Assembly: GCA_005777805.1 (NCBI GenBank)
Contig: SXLG01000017.1
Span: 1-36,518, forward strand
Direction of reading: 5' to 3'
Source: Pseudomonadota bacterium
Lineage (GTDB): Bacteria; Desulfobacterota; Binatia; UBA12015
Length of the DNA stretch: 36,518 nt
Of this stretch, positions 24,077 through 31,750 are shown in pieces; position 1 is the first letter of the stretch, and the number at the start of each line of letters is the position of its first letter. The position numbers and the translations under genes are program-made. The notes beneath the pieces were generated by a model. It was not told the origin of the DNA, made no database searches, and was given only the letters and a program-made list of their open reading frames with translations.

Positions 24077-25252
24077 ATGCCGCAGGCCCTGAACCGGCTC
24101 TGGCCGCTGTATCAGGCGAGTTCGTCGCTCGTCTTCCACAACGCGATCTTCTTTGTCTTCTACCAGCAGCAGGCCGGTCTCTCGCCCGCAACAATTTTTT
24201 TGGTGACGGCCTACGCGACCGCGCTGCGCGCCGTGCTCGATCTGCCCTTCGGCGCCCTGGCGGACCGCCAGTCGCGTCGGCTCTGTCTGGTTGTGGGTGC
24301 GCTGGGAGTGTTCGCGGGTTCGCTGCTGCTCCTGATCCATCCCGCGCTGCCCACGGTTCTCATTGCCGAGACGCTCTTCGCGACCGCGACGGCGCTGCGC
24401 TCGGGGGCCGACTCGGCGCTGCTCTATGACGCTCTCCGTGCTGCCGGTGCCCTCGCCGAGTATCCGCGCAACGAGGGCCGTGGCCACGCTTTCTCGTCCA
24501 TCGGTTCGGGGGCAGCAGCGATCGGCGGTGGGTTTCTCGCTGCGATCGACCTGCGGCTGGCCTACGCGGCAAGCGTGCTGGCCGCGGCCGCGGCGGCAAT
24601 CCTGGCGAGTCGGCTTCCGGAGGCGCGGGAGCACTCATCGGTCGCGTCGCGGCGCTTCGATTTCGGCCTTCTGCGGGAGGCGTCGCGGCGCGCACTCGAG
24701 ACCCCCGGAGTTCGCTGGACGGTCGCTCTGGCCACGTTCGCCGTCGTTGTGTCACACATCTATTATTACCTGCAACAGCCCTACCTGCAGACGATCCACG
24801 TGCCCATCTGGGCGTTCGGGCTGGTCTTCGCCGCGACCAAGGGGCTGACCGCGATGGTCGCGTCGGTGGCGCACCGGATCGACGCCGCGCTCGGCGAGCG
24901 TGGCACTGCCGCGCTGATGGGAGCCGTGCCGGCGGCGGGGCTCGGGGCGATGGCAGTGGTGGCAGGCCCGGCGGGGGCGCTCCCGATCTTGACGCGAGGA
25001 CTGCTCGACGGGCTGTGGATGCCGCTGGTCAACGTCTACATGAACCGTCGCGCCGAGTCGCACGTGCGTGCCACGACACTCTCGCTGATGAATGTCGTCT
25101 CGCGGCTCGCTCTCGCGGCGGCACTCGCGGTGATCGGGTTTGCCGTGAGTGTGCTCGGTCTCCGCGCGACCCTGTCCGTGTGTGCCGGGCTTGCCGCGCT
25201 CGCCGGCGCGGGACTCACGCTGGCGGCGCCGCGCCGTAGCGGGCCAGATTAG
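24077..25252 (+). CDS. MFS transporter
   Basis: This 391-residue permease has about eleven to twelve spans. The loop 2/3 motif is GALADRQSRRLCLVVG, and the fourth-span region GADSALLYDALRAAG is typical of a subfamily of uncharacterised bacterial MFS proteins related to multidrug permeases. ATG 24077 gives the natural N-terminus (MPQALNRLWPLYQASSSLVF); 85 extra in-frame codons upstream are Arg/Pro rich. Only a weak GTAGG precedes it. A hairpin follows 39 bp after the stop. Confidence 0.8.
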   Translation: MPQALNRLWPLYQASSSLVFHNAIFFVFYQQQAGLSPATIFLVTAYATALRAVLDLPFGALADRQSRRLCLVVGALGVFAGSLLLLIHPALPTVLIAETLFATATALRSGADSALLYDALRAAGALAEYPRNEGRGHAFSSIGSGAAAIGGGFLAAIDLRLAYAASVLAAAAAAILASRLPEAREHSSVASRRFDFGLLREASRRALETPGVRWTVALATFAVVVSHIYYYLQQPYLQTIHVPIWAFGLVFAATKGLTAMVASVAHRIDAALGERGTAALMGAVPAAGLGAMAVVAGPAGALPILTRGLLDGLWMPLVNVYMNRRAESHVRATTLSLMNVVSRLALAAALAVIGFAVSVLGLRATLSVCAGLAALAGAGLTLAAPRRSGPD

Positions 25253-25290
25253 ACGACCGCGCCCGCGCCGAGCTGACGCGACAGGCGAGG

Positions 25291-25311
25291 CCGCAATCTC
25301 CCCGATTGCGG
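25291..25311. terminator. Hairpin after the MFS gene
   Basis: Perfect 8-bp stem CCGCAATC / GATTGCGG with a 5-nt loop TCCCC, 39 nt after the MFS stop. No T-run follows, so it is a likely but unproven terminator. Confidence 0.5.
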
Positions 25312-25329
25312 ACCAAATCGCGACGTCCT

Positions 25330-25993
25330 ACTGTCGCCGCCGACGGCTTCGGCGACATCTGCGGCGACGACGACGACGATCAGATCTGCGATGTCGGCGG
25401 GCCGCTGGCGGCCGGCACACCCGGAGCGGCGGTGCTTTGCAACCCGAACCCCGTCTTGTCGCGGGATAACTGCCGATTCGCCCCGAATACCGACCAGGCC
25501 GACGGCAACGGCGATGAGATCGGCGACGCCTGCCAGGACAGCGACGGCGACGGACGCAACGAGGCATCGGACAACTGTCCCACGATGGTGACATCGGTGG
25601 TCACCGATTTATATTCTGACGGTATCGGCGATGCCTGCGATCTCGATCGGGACGGAGACTACATCTGCGACCAAGGCGGCCCCATCTCGGGCACCTCAGG
25701 GGTACCCAGCTTCTGCCCGGCATCGGATTTCGGCGCCGACAACTGCCCGAGCCGGTACAACCGCAATCAGCGCGACACAGATGGAGACTCGCTGGAGTGC
25801 GCGGATGGGCTGGCGCCGCTGCACCCGAACCACGGCTGCGGCGACGAATGCGACAATTGCGCGGGATGCTCCAACCCCGACCAGCGCGATCTCGACCGCG
25901 ACGGTAGGGGCGATGCATGCGACGACGACCGCGACGGCGATTCAGTGCCCGACGGCAAGGACAACTGCCCCGACGTTCGCAACCGCGATCAGG
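25330..25993 (+). pseudogene. TSP3-repeat protein fragment, both ends missing
   Basis: About 220 codons of thrombospondin type 3-like calcium-binding repeats: DGFGDICGDDDDDQICD, then cycles of DNC...N.DQ.D.DGD..GDACD, ending DNCPDVRNRDQ. There is no signal peptide and no credible start; the first repeat begins in mid-unit. After RNRDQ the frame turns to Arg/Pro-rich nonsense. This is the middle of a surface protein like the one at 3574-5318, cut at both ends. Confidence 0.75.
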
Positions 25994-26191
25994 CCCGCCC
26001 TCGCAGGCTTGACAAGGAGCACCGATGGTACCGTCCGCCCCGCGGATGCCGAGGTCGCCAACGCGCGCTGGCAGGCGGCGGAACTTCTCAAGCGCAGCGA
26101 CATCCTCAGGTAGGCGGCGGCCGAAGGCAAGCTCGAGATCATCCTCGCGATGTACGACGTCGAGACCGGTAGAGTGCGCTTCCTCGATTGA
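25994..26191 (+). pseudogene. Beta-carbonic anhydrase C-terminal remnant
   Basis: In the frame one step on from the TSP3 fragment, the sequence reads PALAGL..STDG, ADAEVANARWQAAELLKRSD-ILR, a TAG stop (26111-26113), then AAAEGKLEIILAMYDVETGR-VRFLD and TGA at 26189. This matches the C-terminus of prokaryotic beta-carbonic anhydrases (N-x-R-x-Q-x-x-x-L-x-x-S-x-(I/V)-L...G-K-L-x-I...x-Y-D-(V/L)-x-T-G-x-V-x-F-L). The zinc-site half (CxDSR, HxxC) is absent, so it is inactive. It is joined directly to unrelated TSP3 coding sequence near 25985-25995, which marks a recombination junction. Confidence 0.75.
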
Positions 26192-26514
26192 ACCGCGAAG
26201 CAGCGCCCACACGCCTGGATCGGCAGCGCGAGGCTCACGCTGACCACACCACGCGGGCCCGTCGCAGATCAAGTTCGGTGACGACGGCCACGCCGAGTTG
26301 ACGCGACAGCAGCGCGACTACGGAGCCGCGGTGGGTTCGACCGCCCCCGCGAGCGTCCGGCGGAGGGGACGGCGCACGAGCGATCCGGCCCGATCGCCTG
26401 GAGGGCCGGCGCGCGGCCTTTGGCGCGAAGACACGCGCCTCATCCGCGGGGAGGAGCCCTGCGACGGCGCCGCTCTCGCGTGGCCGCGTCCGGCTTGCGC
26501 TACCGCCCGGCGGG
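26192..26514. other. Intergenic region upstream of the AmpG-like gene
   Basis: About 320 bp has no supported gene. A minus-strand frame reads VVALLSRQLGVAVVTELDLR over the 26291-26309 repeat and looks protein-like, but I cannot assign it; it may be a third relic. The rest is Arg-rich shadow sequence. Confidence 0.4.
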
Positions 26515-27774
26515 ATGGCAGGGCCTGCGCGCATGACGCTGCGGCGCAAGCTCCTCTGGGTCGGGCTCCTCTATTTCGCCGAGGGGCTGCCGCTCGGCAT
26601 CGCGATCGACGTGCTGCCGGTCTACTTCCGCGTGCACGGGCTCTCGCTCGAGGCCGTGGGCTTCCTGAGCCTGCTCGGTCTGCCGTGGACGCTCAAGGTG
26701 TTGTGGGCACCGCTGGTCGATCGCATCGGCCAGCGCCGCCACTGGATCGCCGCGGCGGCGGGCAGCATGGCACTGCTGCTCGCTTTGCTGCCGCTTCTGC
26801 CGCCGGCCGAGCCGACTCTACTTCTGTGGGTGACGCTGCTCGCCTTCACTACGTTATCGGCGACGCAGGACATTGCGATTGACGCCTGGACGATCGGGGT
26901 GCTCGATCCGGGCGAGGAGGGGCCGGGCAACGGCGTGCGGGTCATGGCGTACCGCGCGGCCCTGATCGCCGCGGGGGGCGGGCTCGTCGTGCTGGCCGGC
27001 CGAGAGCGCTGGCCGCTTGCGTTCGGACTCGGAGCGGCGTTGATGGCGACTCTCGCCGTGGCGGCGCTACGGGCGCCTTCCGACGCCGCCACGAGAGCAT
27101 CGGCGGCGCAACCGCCCCACGTCTTCGGACCGCTCGCCGCCTGGCTCGCCCGGCCCGCCGGCGTGGCTCTGGTCATTTTTGTCGTGACGTTCAAAATGGG
27201 CGACGCCGCCCTCGGGCCGATGGTGAAGCCGTTCTGGCTCGACCGCGGACTCTCGGTCGAGGAGATCGGCCTCGTCTCGACGACGCTCGGCACGCTTGCG
27301 ACGGTTCTGGGGGCGCTCGCGGGCGGCGGGCTCGTGCGGCGCTGGGGCATCGTCCCGGCGCTCTGGCGGCTCGGCGCGCTCCAGGCCCTCTCCAATCTCG
27401 GCTACGCCGCGGTCGCCCTCAGCGACATCGGCCGCGAGGCGATCTGGGCGGCCTCGCTGGTCGAGAGCGCGACTGGTGGTCTCGGCACGGCGTCGTTCCT
27501 GGCCTTTCTGATGAGCGTCTGCGAGCGCGAGCGCGCGGCGACGGAGTACGCCCTGCTGAGTGCGCTCTTCGGCCTCGGCCGAACTCTGGCCGGTACGTTG
27601 AGCGGGCTGGCGGCGGCGCGGTTTGGATACGCCGCATTTTTTGCAGCGACGTTTCTGCTGGCCCTCCCGGCCTTCGCGCTGATTCCGGCGGTGTCCGGGC
27701 TCCTCCGACAGACGGGGTTGGGCGCGTCGGCGGCACCGGCCGGGCCCCCGGCGACGGGCGAGAAGAGCTCCTGA
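26515..27774 (+). CDS. AmpG-like MFS permease
   Basis: The 419-residue permease carries AmpG family signatures: LLYFAEGLPLGIAIDVLPVY (about 19-38), FLSLLGLPWTLKVLWAPLVD (51-70) and LSATQDIAIDAWTIGVL. AmpG imports anhydromuropeptides from peptidoglycan turnover; relatives of this length also carry other solutes, so the substrate is inferred. Two starts are possible, ATG 26515 and ATG 26533 (MTLRRKLLWVGLL), the second giving the more usual N-terminus. A GC hairpin lies just after the stop. Confidence 0.82.
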   Translation: MAGPARMTLRRKLLWVGLLYFAEGLPLGIAIDVLPVYFRVHGLSLEAVGFLSLLGLPWTLKVLWAPLVDRIGQRRHWIAAAAGSMALLLALLPLLPPAEPTLLLWVTLLAFTTLSATQDIAIDAWTIGVLDPGEEGPGNGVRVMAYRAALIAAGGGLVVLAGRERWPLAFGLGAALMATLAVAALRAPSDAATRASAAQPPHVFGPLAAWLARPAGVALVIFVVTFKMGDAALGPMVKPFWLDRGLSVEEIGLVSTTLGTLATVLGALAGGGLVRRWGIVPALWRLGALQALSNLGYAAVALSDIGREAIWAASLVESATGGLGTASFLAFLMSVCERERAATEYALLSALFGLGRTLAGTLSGLAAARFGYAAFFAATFLLALPAFALIPAVSGLLRQTGLGASAAPAGPPATGEKSS

Positions 27775-27787
27775 GCTACCGTCCCGC

Positions 27788-27805
27788 GGCCGGTCTCAGC
27801 CGGCC
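27788..27805. terminator. Hairpin after the AmpG-like gene
   Basis: GGCCGG / CCGGCC stem with loop TCTCAG, starting 14 nt past the stop. Short and without a T-run; a weak terminator candidate. Confidence 0.4.
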
Positions 27806-27977
27806 CGATCCCGGGCCTCGGGCGAGGCGCGAGACGAACCCCGGGGCGGCTGTCCCGCGCAGGAATTCGCGCCGGACCTCGAGCGCGCGGCCTGGCGCGA
27901 AGCATCGGGCCCGAGCAGGAACTCCCGCGGAGGGATCATCGCCGGACCTTCGGCCGGCACAGACGACGCTCCATCTT

Positions 27978-28107
27978 CCAGGCCGAGCACGAGTCTGCCA
28001 ACGCCGTCTCTCGCCAACCTCTCGATCGCGCAGACGAGCCGGCACCCCCAGGCCGACCACGAGTTCCTTGACGCTGTCTATCGCGTGGCCCTCGACCGCG
28101 CGGTCGA
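27978..28107 (+). repeat. Imperfect direct repeat pair, period 70 bp
   Basis: Units 27978-28037 and 28048-28107 (60 bp each) share CCAGGCCGA.CACGAGT, ACGC.GTCT.TCGC and CTCGA.CGCGC..., roughly 70 percent overall. Read in one frame, both give A-(E/D)-H-E....A-V.R...L-D-R-A, so the unit may descend from coding sequence. It fills most of the 27806-28107 stretch upstream of mlaE, where no gene is supported. Confidence 0.6.
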
Positions 28108-28201
28108 TGTGAAATCCTGCTCCGGTTCGGGTCGCCGTCGGCGACTCCTGGCGCTGCCTGCTCGCTCGAATTTTCCTTTCTCTCCGTTAAAACGAGATGC
28201 G

Positions 28202-29329
28202 GTGGCGGTTTCCGGGATCAGCTGCGAGCGGGGCGCGGATGGCCTCCTGCTGGTGCGGCTCACGGGCACGTTCCGGCTCGCGGGGCATTTGCCCGACTTC
28301 GAGGGCGTCCGCCGGCAGCTCGCGAGCGCGCCACCGCGCCGGCTGGCCTACGATGCCTCGGCGGTCGAGGACTGGGACGGGGCGCTTGTCGCCCGGCTGC
28401 TCACCTTCGAGGAAACCTGCACGGCGGCACGGGTCGAGGTCGATCGTGCCGGCTTGCCCGAGGGCCTGCGCCGGCTGCTCGAACTTGCCCAGGCCGTGCC
28501 CGAGAAGGAAGGCGCGCGCCGCAGCGCCCGGCACGTTCCCCTCCTCGAGCGGGTGGGCTCGGCCACGTTGCGGCTGCGCGATGGCACGACCGTCTTCATC
28601 GGTTTCGTCGGCGAAGCCGGGCTGAGCGTCGGCCGCATGGTGCGTGGGCAGGCGCGCTTTCGTCGCTCTGATTTCTTTCTGCTGCTCGAGCAGTGCGGCG
28701 GGCAGGCTCTGCCGATCGTCACGTTGATCAGCTTTCTGGTCGGGCTGATTCTCGCCTTTGTCGGAGCGATCCAGCTCGAGCAGTTCGGTGCCGAGATCTA
28801 CGTCGCCAACCTCGTCGGAATCGCCATGGTGCGCGAGATGGGGGCGATGATGGGGGCCATCATCATGGCGGGCCGTACCGGGGCGGCGTTCGCGGCTCAG
28901 CTCGGCACGATGCGGGTCACCCAGGAGATCGACGCGCTCGAGACCCTTGGTCTCGCCCCTTTTGATTTTCTGGTCCTGCCGCGGATGCTGGCGCTCTCGC
29001 TCATGATGCCGCTGCTCACGCTCTATGCCGACTTCGTCGGCATCGCGGGCGGCGCCTTCGTGTCCGTGACAATGCTTGACATCGGACCTCAGCAGTACTG
29101 GGACCAGACGGCCAGTGCGATCGGGCTCGACGACTTCGTGGTTGGCCTGGTCAAGAGTTCGGTCTTCGGCGTGCTGGTCGCGATCGCCGGCTGTCTGCGC
29201 GGAAGTCAGTGCGGCAACAGCTCGGCCGCGGTCGGGCAGGCCGCGACGTCTGCAGTGGTGACCGGAATCGTGCTGGTGATCGTCGCCGACGCGATCTTCA
29301 CGGTCATCTTCAACGCGATCGGCGTATGA
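28202..29329 (+). CDS. mlaE: MlaE-type ABC permease with N-terminal STAS domain
   Basis: A 375-residue inner-membrane permease. Residues 1 to about 105 form a STAS-like domain (DGLLLVRLTGTFRLAG...), and the rest is the MlaE/YrbE fold with GGQALPIVTLISFLVGLILA, the coupling stretch MVREMGAMMGAIIMAGRTGA and EIDALETLGLAPFDFLVLPR. This N-terminal STAS fusion is common outside the gammaproteobacteria. The start is uncertain: GTG 28202 gives a normal length and begins just before the STAS domain; a longer open frame from 28085 is Arg rich and covers the upstream repeat. It ends in an ATGA overlap with mlaF. Role: phospholipid transport between the membranes. Confidence 0.88.
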   Translation: MAVSGISCERGADGLLLVRLTGTFRLAGHLPDFEGVRRQLASAPPRRLAYDASAVEDWDGALVARLLTFEETCTAARVEVDRAGLPEGLRRLLELAQAVPEKEGARRSARHVPLLERVGSATLRLRDGTTVFIGFVGEAGLSVGRMVRGQARFRRSDFFLLLEQCGGQALPIVTLISFLVGLILAFVGAIQLEQFGAEIYVANLVGIAMVREMGAMMGAIIMAGRTGAAFAAQLGTMRVTQEIDALETLGLAPFDFLVLPRMLALSLMMPLLTLYADFVGIAGGAFVSVTMLDIGPQQYWDQTASAIGLDDFVVGLVKSSVFGVLVAIAGCLRGSQCGNSSAAVGQAATSAVVTGIVLVIVADAIFTVIFNAIGV

Positions 29330-30105
29330 GAGTGTCGGTCCCGGCGGCGATCAGTGTGCGCGGCCTCACGATGGCCTACGGCGACTACGTCGTGATGCGC
29401 GACCTCGACTTCGACATCCATCCCGGCGACATTTTCATCATCATGGGAGGCAGCGGCTGCGGCAAGAGCACACTCATGCGCAACATGGTCGGTCTCGAGG
29501 AACCGGCGGCGGGTGAGGTCTTCCACGGTGGCAAGAGCTTCACTCGCGCCGACGAGATCGAGCGCCGACGCATGTTGCGGAGCTTTGGCGTCATGTACCA
29601 GGGCGGTGCGCTGTGGACGGCGATGACCCTCGCCGAAAATGTCGGCCTCCCGCTCGGGGAGTACACTGAACTCTCGGCGGCCGAAATTCGCGAGGTTGCC
29701 GTGCTCAAGCTGGCGCTGGTTGGATTGCGCGGCTTCGAGGATCACCTGCCCTCCGAGATCAGCGGCGGGATGCAGAAGCGGGCGGCGATCGCCCGCGCGA
29801 TGGCGCTCGATCCGGCGATCCTCTTTCTCGACGAACCGTCGGCCGGCCTCGATCCGATCAGTGCCCGACTGCTCGACGATCTCATCCTCGAGTTGCGGGC
29901 CTCGCTGGGTACGACCGTGGTCATCGTGACGCACGAACTGGCGAGCATCTTCACGGTGGCAGATGACTCCGTTTTCCTCGACCCGGCTTCAAAGACAATG
30001 CTTGCAGTGGGCAATCCGCGCGAGCTTCGCGATCACGGCGACCCGCGTGTGCGGCGCTTTCTCACCCGCGGTGAGGACACTTCGGAAGGGAGGGCTCTCG
30101 CTTGA
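29326..30105 (+). CDS. mlaF: MlaF-type ABC transporter ATPase
   Basis: The 259-residue ATPase has Walker A GGSGCGKST (41-49), the Q-loop in VMYQGGALW, signature SGGMQKRAAIARA (146 onward), Walker B ILFLDEPSAGLDP (D169, E170) and the switch His in VTHELAS. SGGM-Q-K-R is characteristic of the Mla/MKL group. It powers lipid movement through MlaE. The start ATG 29326 overlaps the mlaE stop; the stop overlaps the mlaD TTG. No STAS-partner mlaB gene follows, fitting the STAS domain already fused to MlaE. Confidence 0.93.
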   Translation: MRVSVPAAISVRGLTMAYGDYVVMRDLDFDIHPGDIFIIMGGSGCGKSTLMRNMVGLEEPAAGEVFHGGKSFTRADEIERRRMLRSFGVMYQGGALWTAMTLAENVGLPLGEYTELSAAEIREVAVLKLALVGLRGFEDHLPSEISGGMQKRAAIARAMALDPAILFLDEPSAGLDPISARLLDDLILELRASLGTTVVIVTHELASIFTVADDSVFLDPASKTMLAVGNPRELRDHGDPRVRRFLTRGEDTSEGRALA

Positions 30106-31031
30106 GCCAGAAGGCAAATCCGGCGCGTATCGGTGGCTTCGTGATCGGGGCCGTGGTCCTGGCCGCGATCGGGGTCGTGACGTTCGGCTCCGGCAAGTTC
30201 TTCGACGATAGCGAGAGCTTCGTCTGCTACTTCGAGAACTCCGTCAATGGTCTCATGGTCGGCGCCCCGGTCAAATTCAAGGGCGTGCCCGTTGGCCAGG
30301 TCGCGGACATCCGGCTGCGCTTTGCCAAGGCCGACGACTCGGCCGACATTCCGGTCGTGCTCGCGATCAACCGCAATGTCATCGTCGATTCGCTCGGCGG
30401 ACAGATCGATTTCGACGACAAGAAGACGCTGGTTGCGATGATCGAGGCCGGTCTCCGGGCCAAGCTCGAGAGCCAGAGCATGGTCACCGGGCTGCTCTTC
30501 GTCGGGCTCGACTACTATCCGGAAACGCCAGTGCGTCTCGTGGCGACGTCCAGCAAGATCGCGGAGATCCCGACTTTGCCCTCTACGCTGCAGCAGTTCC
30601 AGAACGCGCTGACGGACGTTTTGAATCAGGTTCAGCACGTCAACTTTGAGCAGATCATGGCGCATCTCGAGAAGACCAGCGCGGGGATGGACCGACTGGT
30701 GAACTCGCCGAAGGTCGATGCCACGTTGGCCGCACTCGAAGAGACGATCGCGAGTCTGCGCGACGCGTCGCGCACGATCGACGGCAAGGTCGGCCCGATC
30801 GCCGACGACATCCACCAGGTGGCGGGCGAGGCGCGCGACGCTCTGGCCAGGATGAACGAGGTGCTGGCCCACGCCGATCAACTGGTGTCGCCGGATTCAC
30901 CGGTCACCTGGGAGCTTAGCCGGGCACTCAAGCAGGTCGCGGGGGCTGCGAACTCGGTCGATCTGCTGGCGGGGTACCTTCAGGAGAATCCGCGTGCGCT
31001 GCTCTTCGGGCGCGAGGGAGACACGGAATGA
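30102..31031 (+). CDS. mlaD: MlaD/MCE-domain substrate-binding protein
   Basis: The 309-residue protein has one N-terminal anchor (IGGFVIGAVVLAAIGVVTFG), a periplasmic MCE domain (about 38-150; FENSVNGLMVGAPVKFKGVP, VGQV.DIRL) and a long helical C-terminus predicted to form a coiled tube. It starts with TTG inside the mlaF stop (TTGA), a rare start that makes its yield depend on coupling. The MCE ring holds lipids next to the permease. The long C-terminal helix resembles PqiB/LetB-like or actinobacterial Mce proteins more than the short E. coli MlaD. Confidence 0.9.
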   Translation: MSQKANPARIGGFVIGAVVLAAIGVVTFGSGKFFDDSESFVCYFENSVNGLMVGAPVKFKGVPVGQVADIRLRFAKADDSADIPVVLAINRNVIVDSLGGQIDFDDKKTLVAMIEAGLRAKLESQSMVTGLLFVGLDYYPETPVRLVATSSKIAEIPTLPSTLQQFQNALTDVLNQVQHVNFEQIMAHLEKTSAGMDRLVNSPKVDATLAALEETIASLRDASRTIDGKVGPIADDIHQVAGEARDALARMNEVLAHADQLVSPDSPVTWELSRALKQVAGAANSVDLLAGYLQENPRALLFGREGDTE

Positions 31032-31723
31032 GCGCTGGATCTGGGCGGGCGATGCGGCGGGTAGGGGCGGGTGGCGCTTGCGGCTTGATGGCCTGTTTGA
31101 CCCTGACGGGTTGCAGTCTGCTCTTTGGCCAGCAGCCACCGACGAATTTGTTCGTTCTGACGCAGAACGGCACCTCTCCGGTGGTATCGAGCGAGCGGGC
31201 ATTGCGCGTCGGAGTCGGGCCGCTGCGTATGCCCGGATATCTCGATCGGCCGGAGATGGTCGTGCGGATCGAGGCAAATCGGGTGGCGCCGGTGCCTGGC
31301 GCGCGCTGGGCCGAGCCGCTTTCGACGAGTATGCTCTCGATTATTGGAGATGACCTCGGTCTTCGGCTCGGCGCGGGCGAGATACTGCTGTTTCCGTGGT
31401 GGGCGAACCAGCGCATCGACTACAAGATCAGCGTCGATGTGATCCGTTTCGAGGCGGAAGCGGGTGCAAGCACTCCGGTAACCGACGCCGCTACGGGCAC
31501 CGGCAGCGTGCGGCTCTGGGCGCGCTGGTGGGTGGATCTGAGCGCCAGTGGATTCTCGGACTTCGGCGCCGAGTTCGATCGTCGGCGGCCCGTCGTCGTG
31601 ACCGATGGCGAGGCCATCGCGCGCACGATGAGTGATCTGCTGGATGACCTCGCCACGGAGATCGCGTCGACGGTCGATCGCCACGCCGCCGGGGGCTCGC
31701 CGGCACCCGCCGGGGGTTCCTGA
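31028..31723 (+). CDS. PqiC-like ABC transport auxiliary lipoprotein
   Basis: A 231-residue lipoprotein (LTLTGC, C29) with the ABC-type transport auxiliary component fold (PF03886): the start of the mature protein FVLTQ....., then VGVGPLRMPGYLDRPEMVVR and the later strand pair with IDYKISVDVIRFEAE. PqiC binds PqiB at the outer membrane, so this protein should link the MCE tube to the outer membrane. ATG 31028 overlaps the mlaD stop. Together the four genes encode a full trans-envelope lipid conduit with no outer-membrane MlaA in the window. Confidence 0.85.
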   Translation: MSAGSGRAMRRVGAGGACGLMACLTLTGCSLLFGQQPPTNLFVLTQNGTSPVVSSERALRVGVGPLRMPGYLDRPEMVVRIEANRVAPVPGARWAEPLSTSMLSIIGDDLGLRLGAGEILLFPWWANQRIDYKISVDVIRFEAEAGASTPVTDAATGTGSVRLWARWWVDLSASGFSDFGAEFDRRRPVVVTDGEAIARTMSDLLDDLATEIASTVDRHAAGGSPAPAGGS

Positions 31724-31750
31724 CGAGCGGGCAGCGCGGGGCATCGTCAT

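Larger units (their letters stand above)
25266..26309. repeat. Direct repeats flanking the gene-debris block
   Basis: CGCCGAG[C/T]TGACGCGACAG occurs at 25266-25284 and 26291-26309 (18 of 19 equal), bracketing the TSP3 and carbonic-anhydrase fragments. It could mark the ends of an inserted or deleted segment, or be two relics of one minus-strand gene (both read L-S-R-Q-L-G in that direction). Confidence 0.5.

Noticed and set aside
23245-24194. Antisense and upstream frames around the sulfatase-like gene start
   Set aside because: Arg/Ser/Pro-rich and without a recognisable domain; the divergent pair of real genes explains the region.
25306-26172. One 288-residue intact TSP3 protein
   Set aside because: No signal peptide or start context, the C-terminal 70 residues are out-of-frame sequence, and another frame there encodes a carbonic anhydrase tail.
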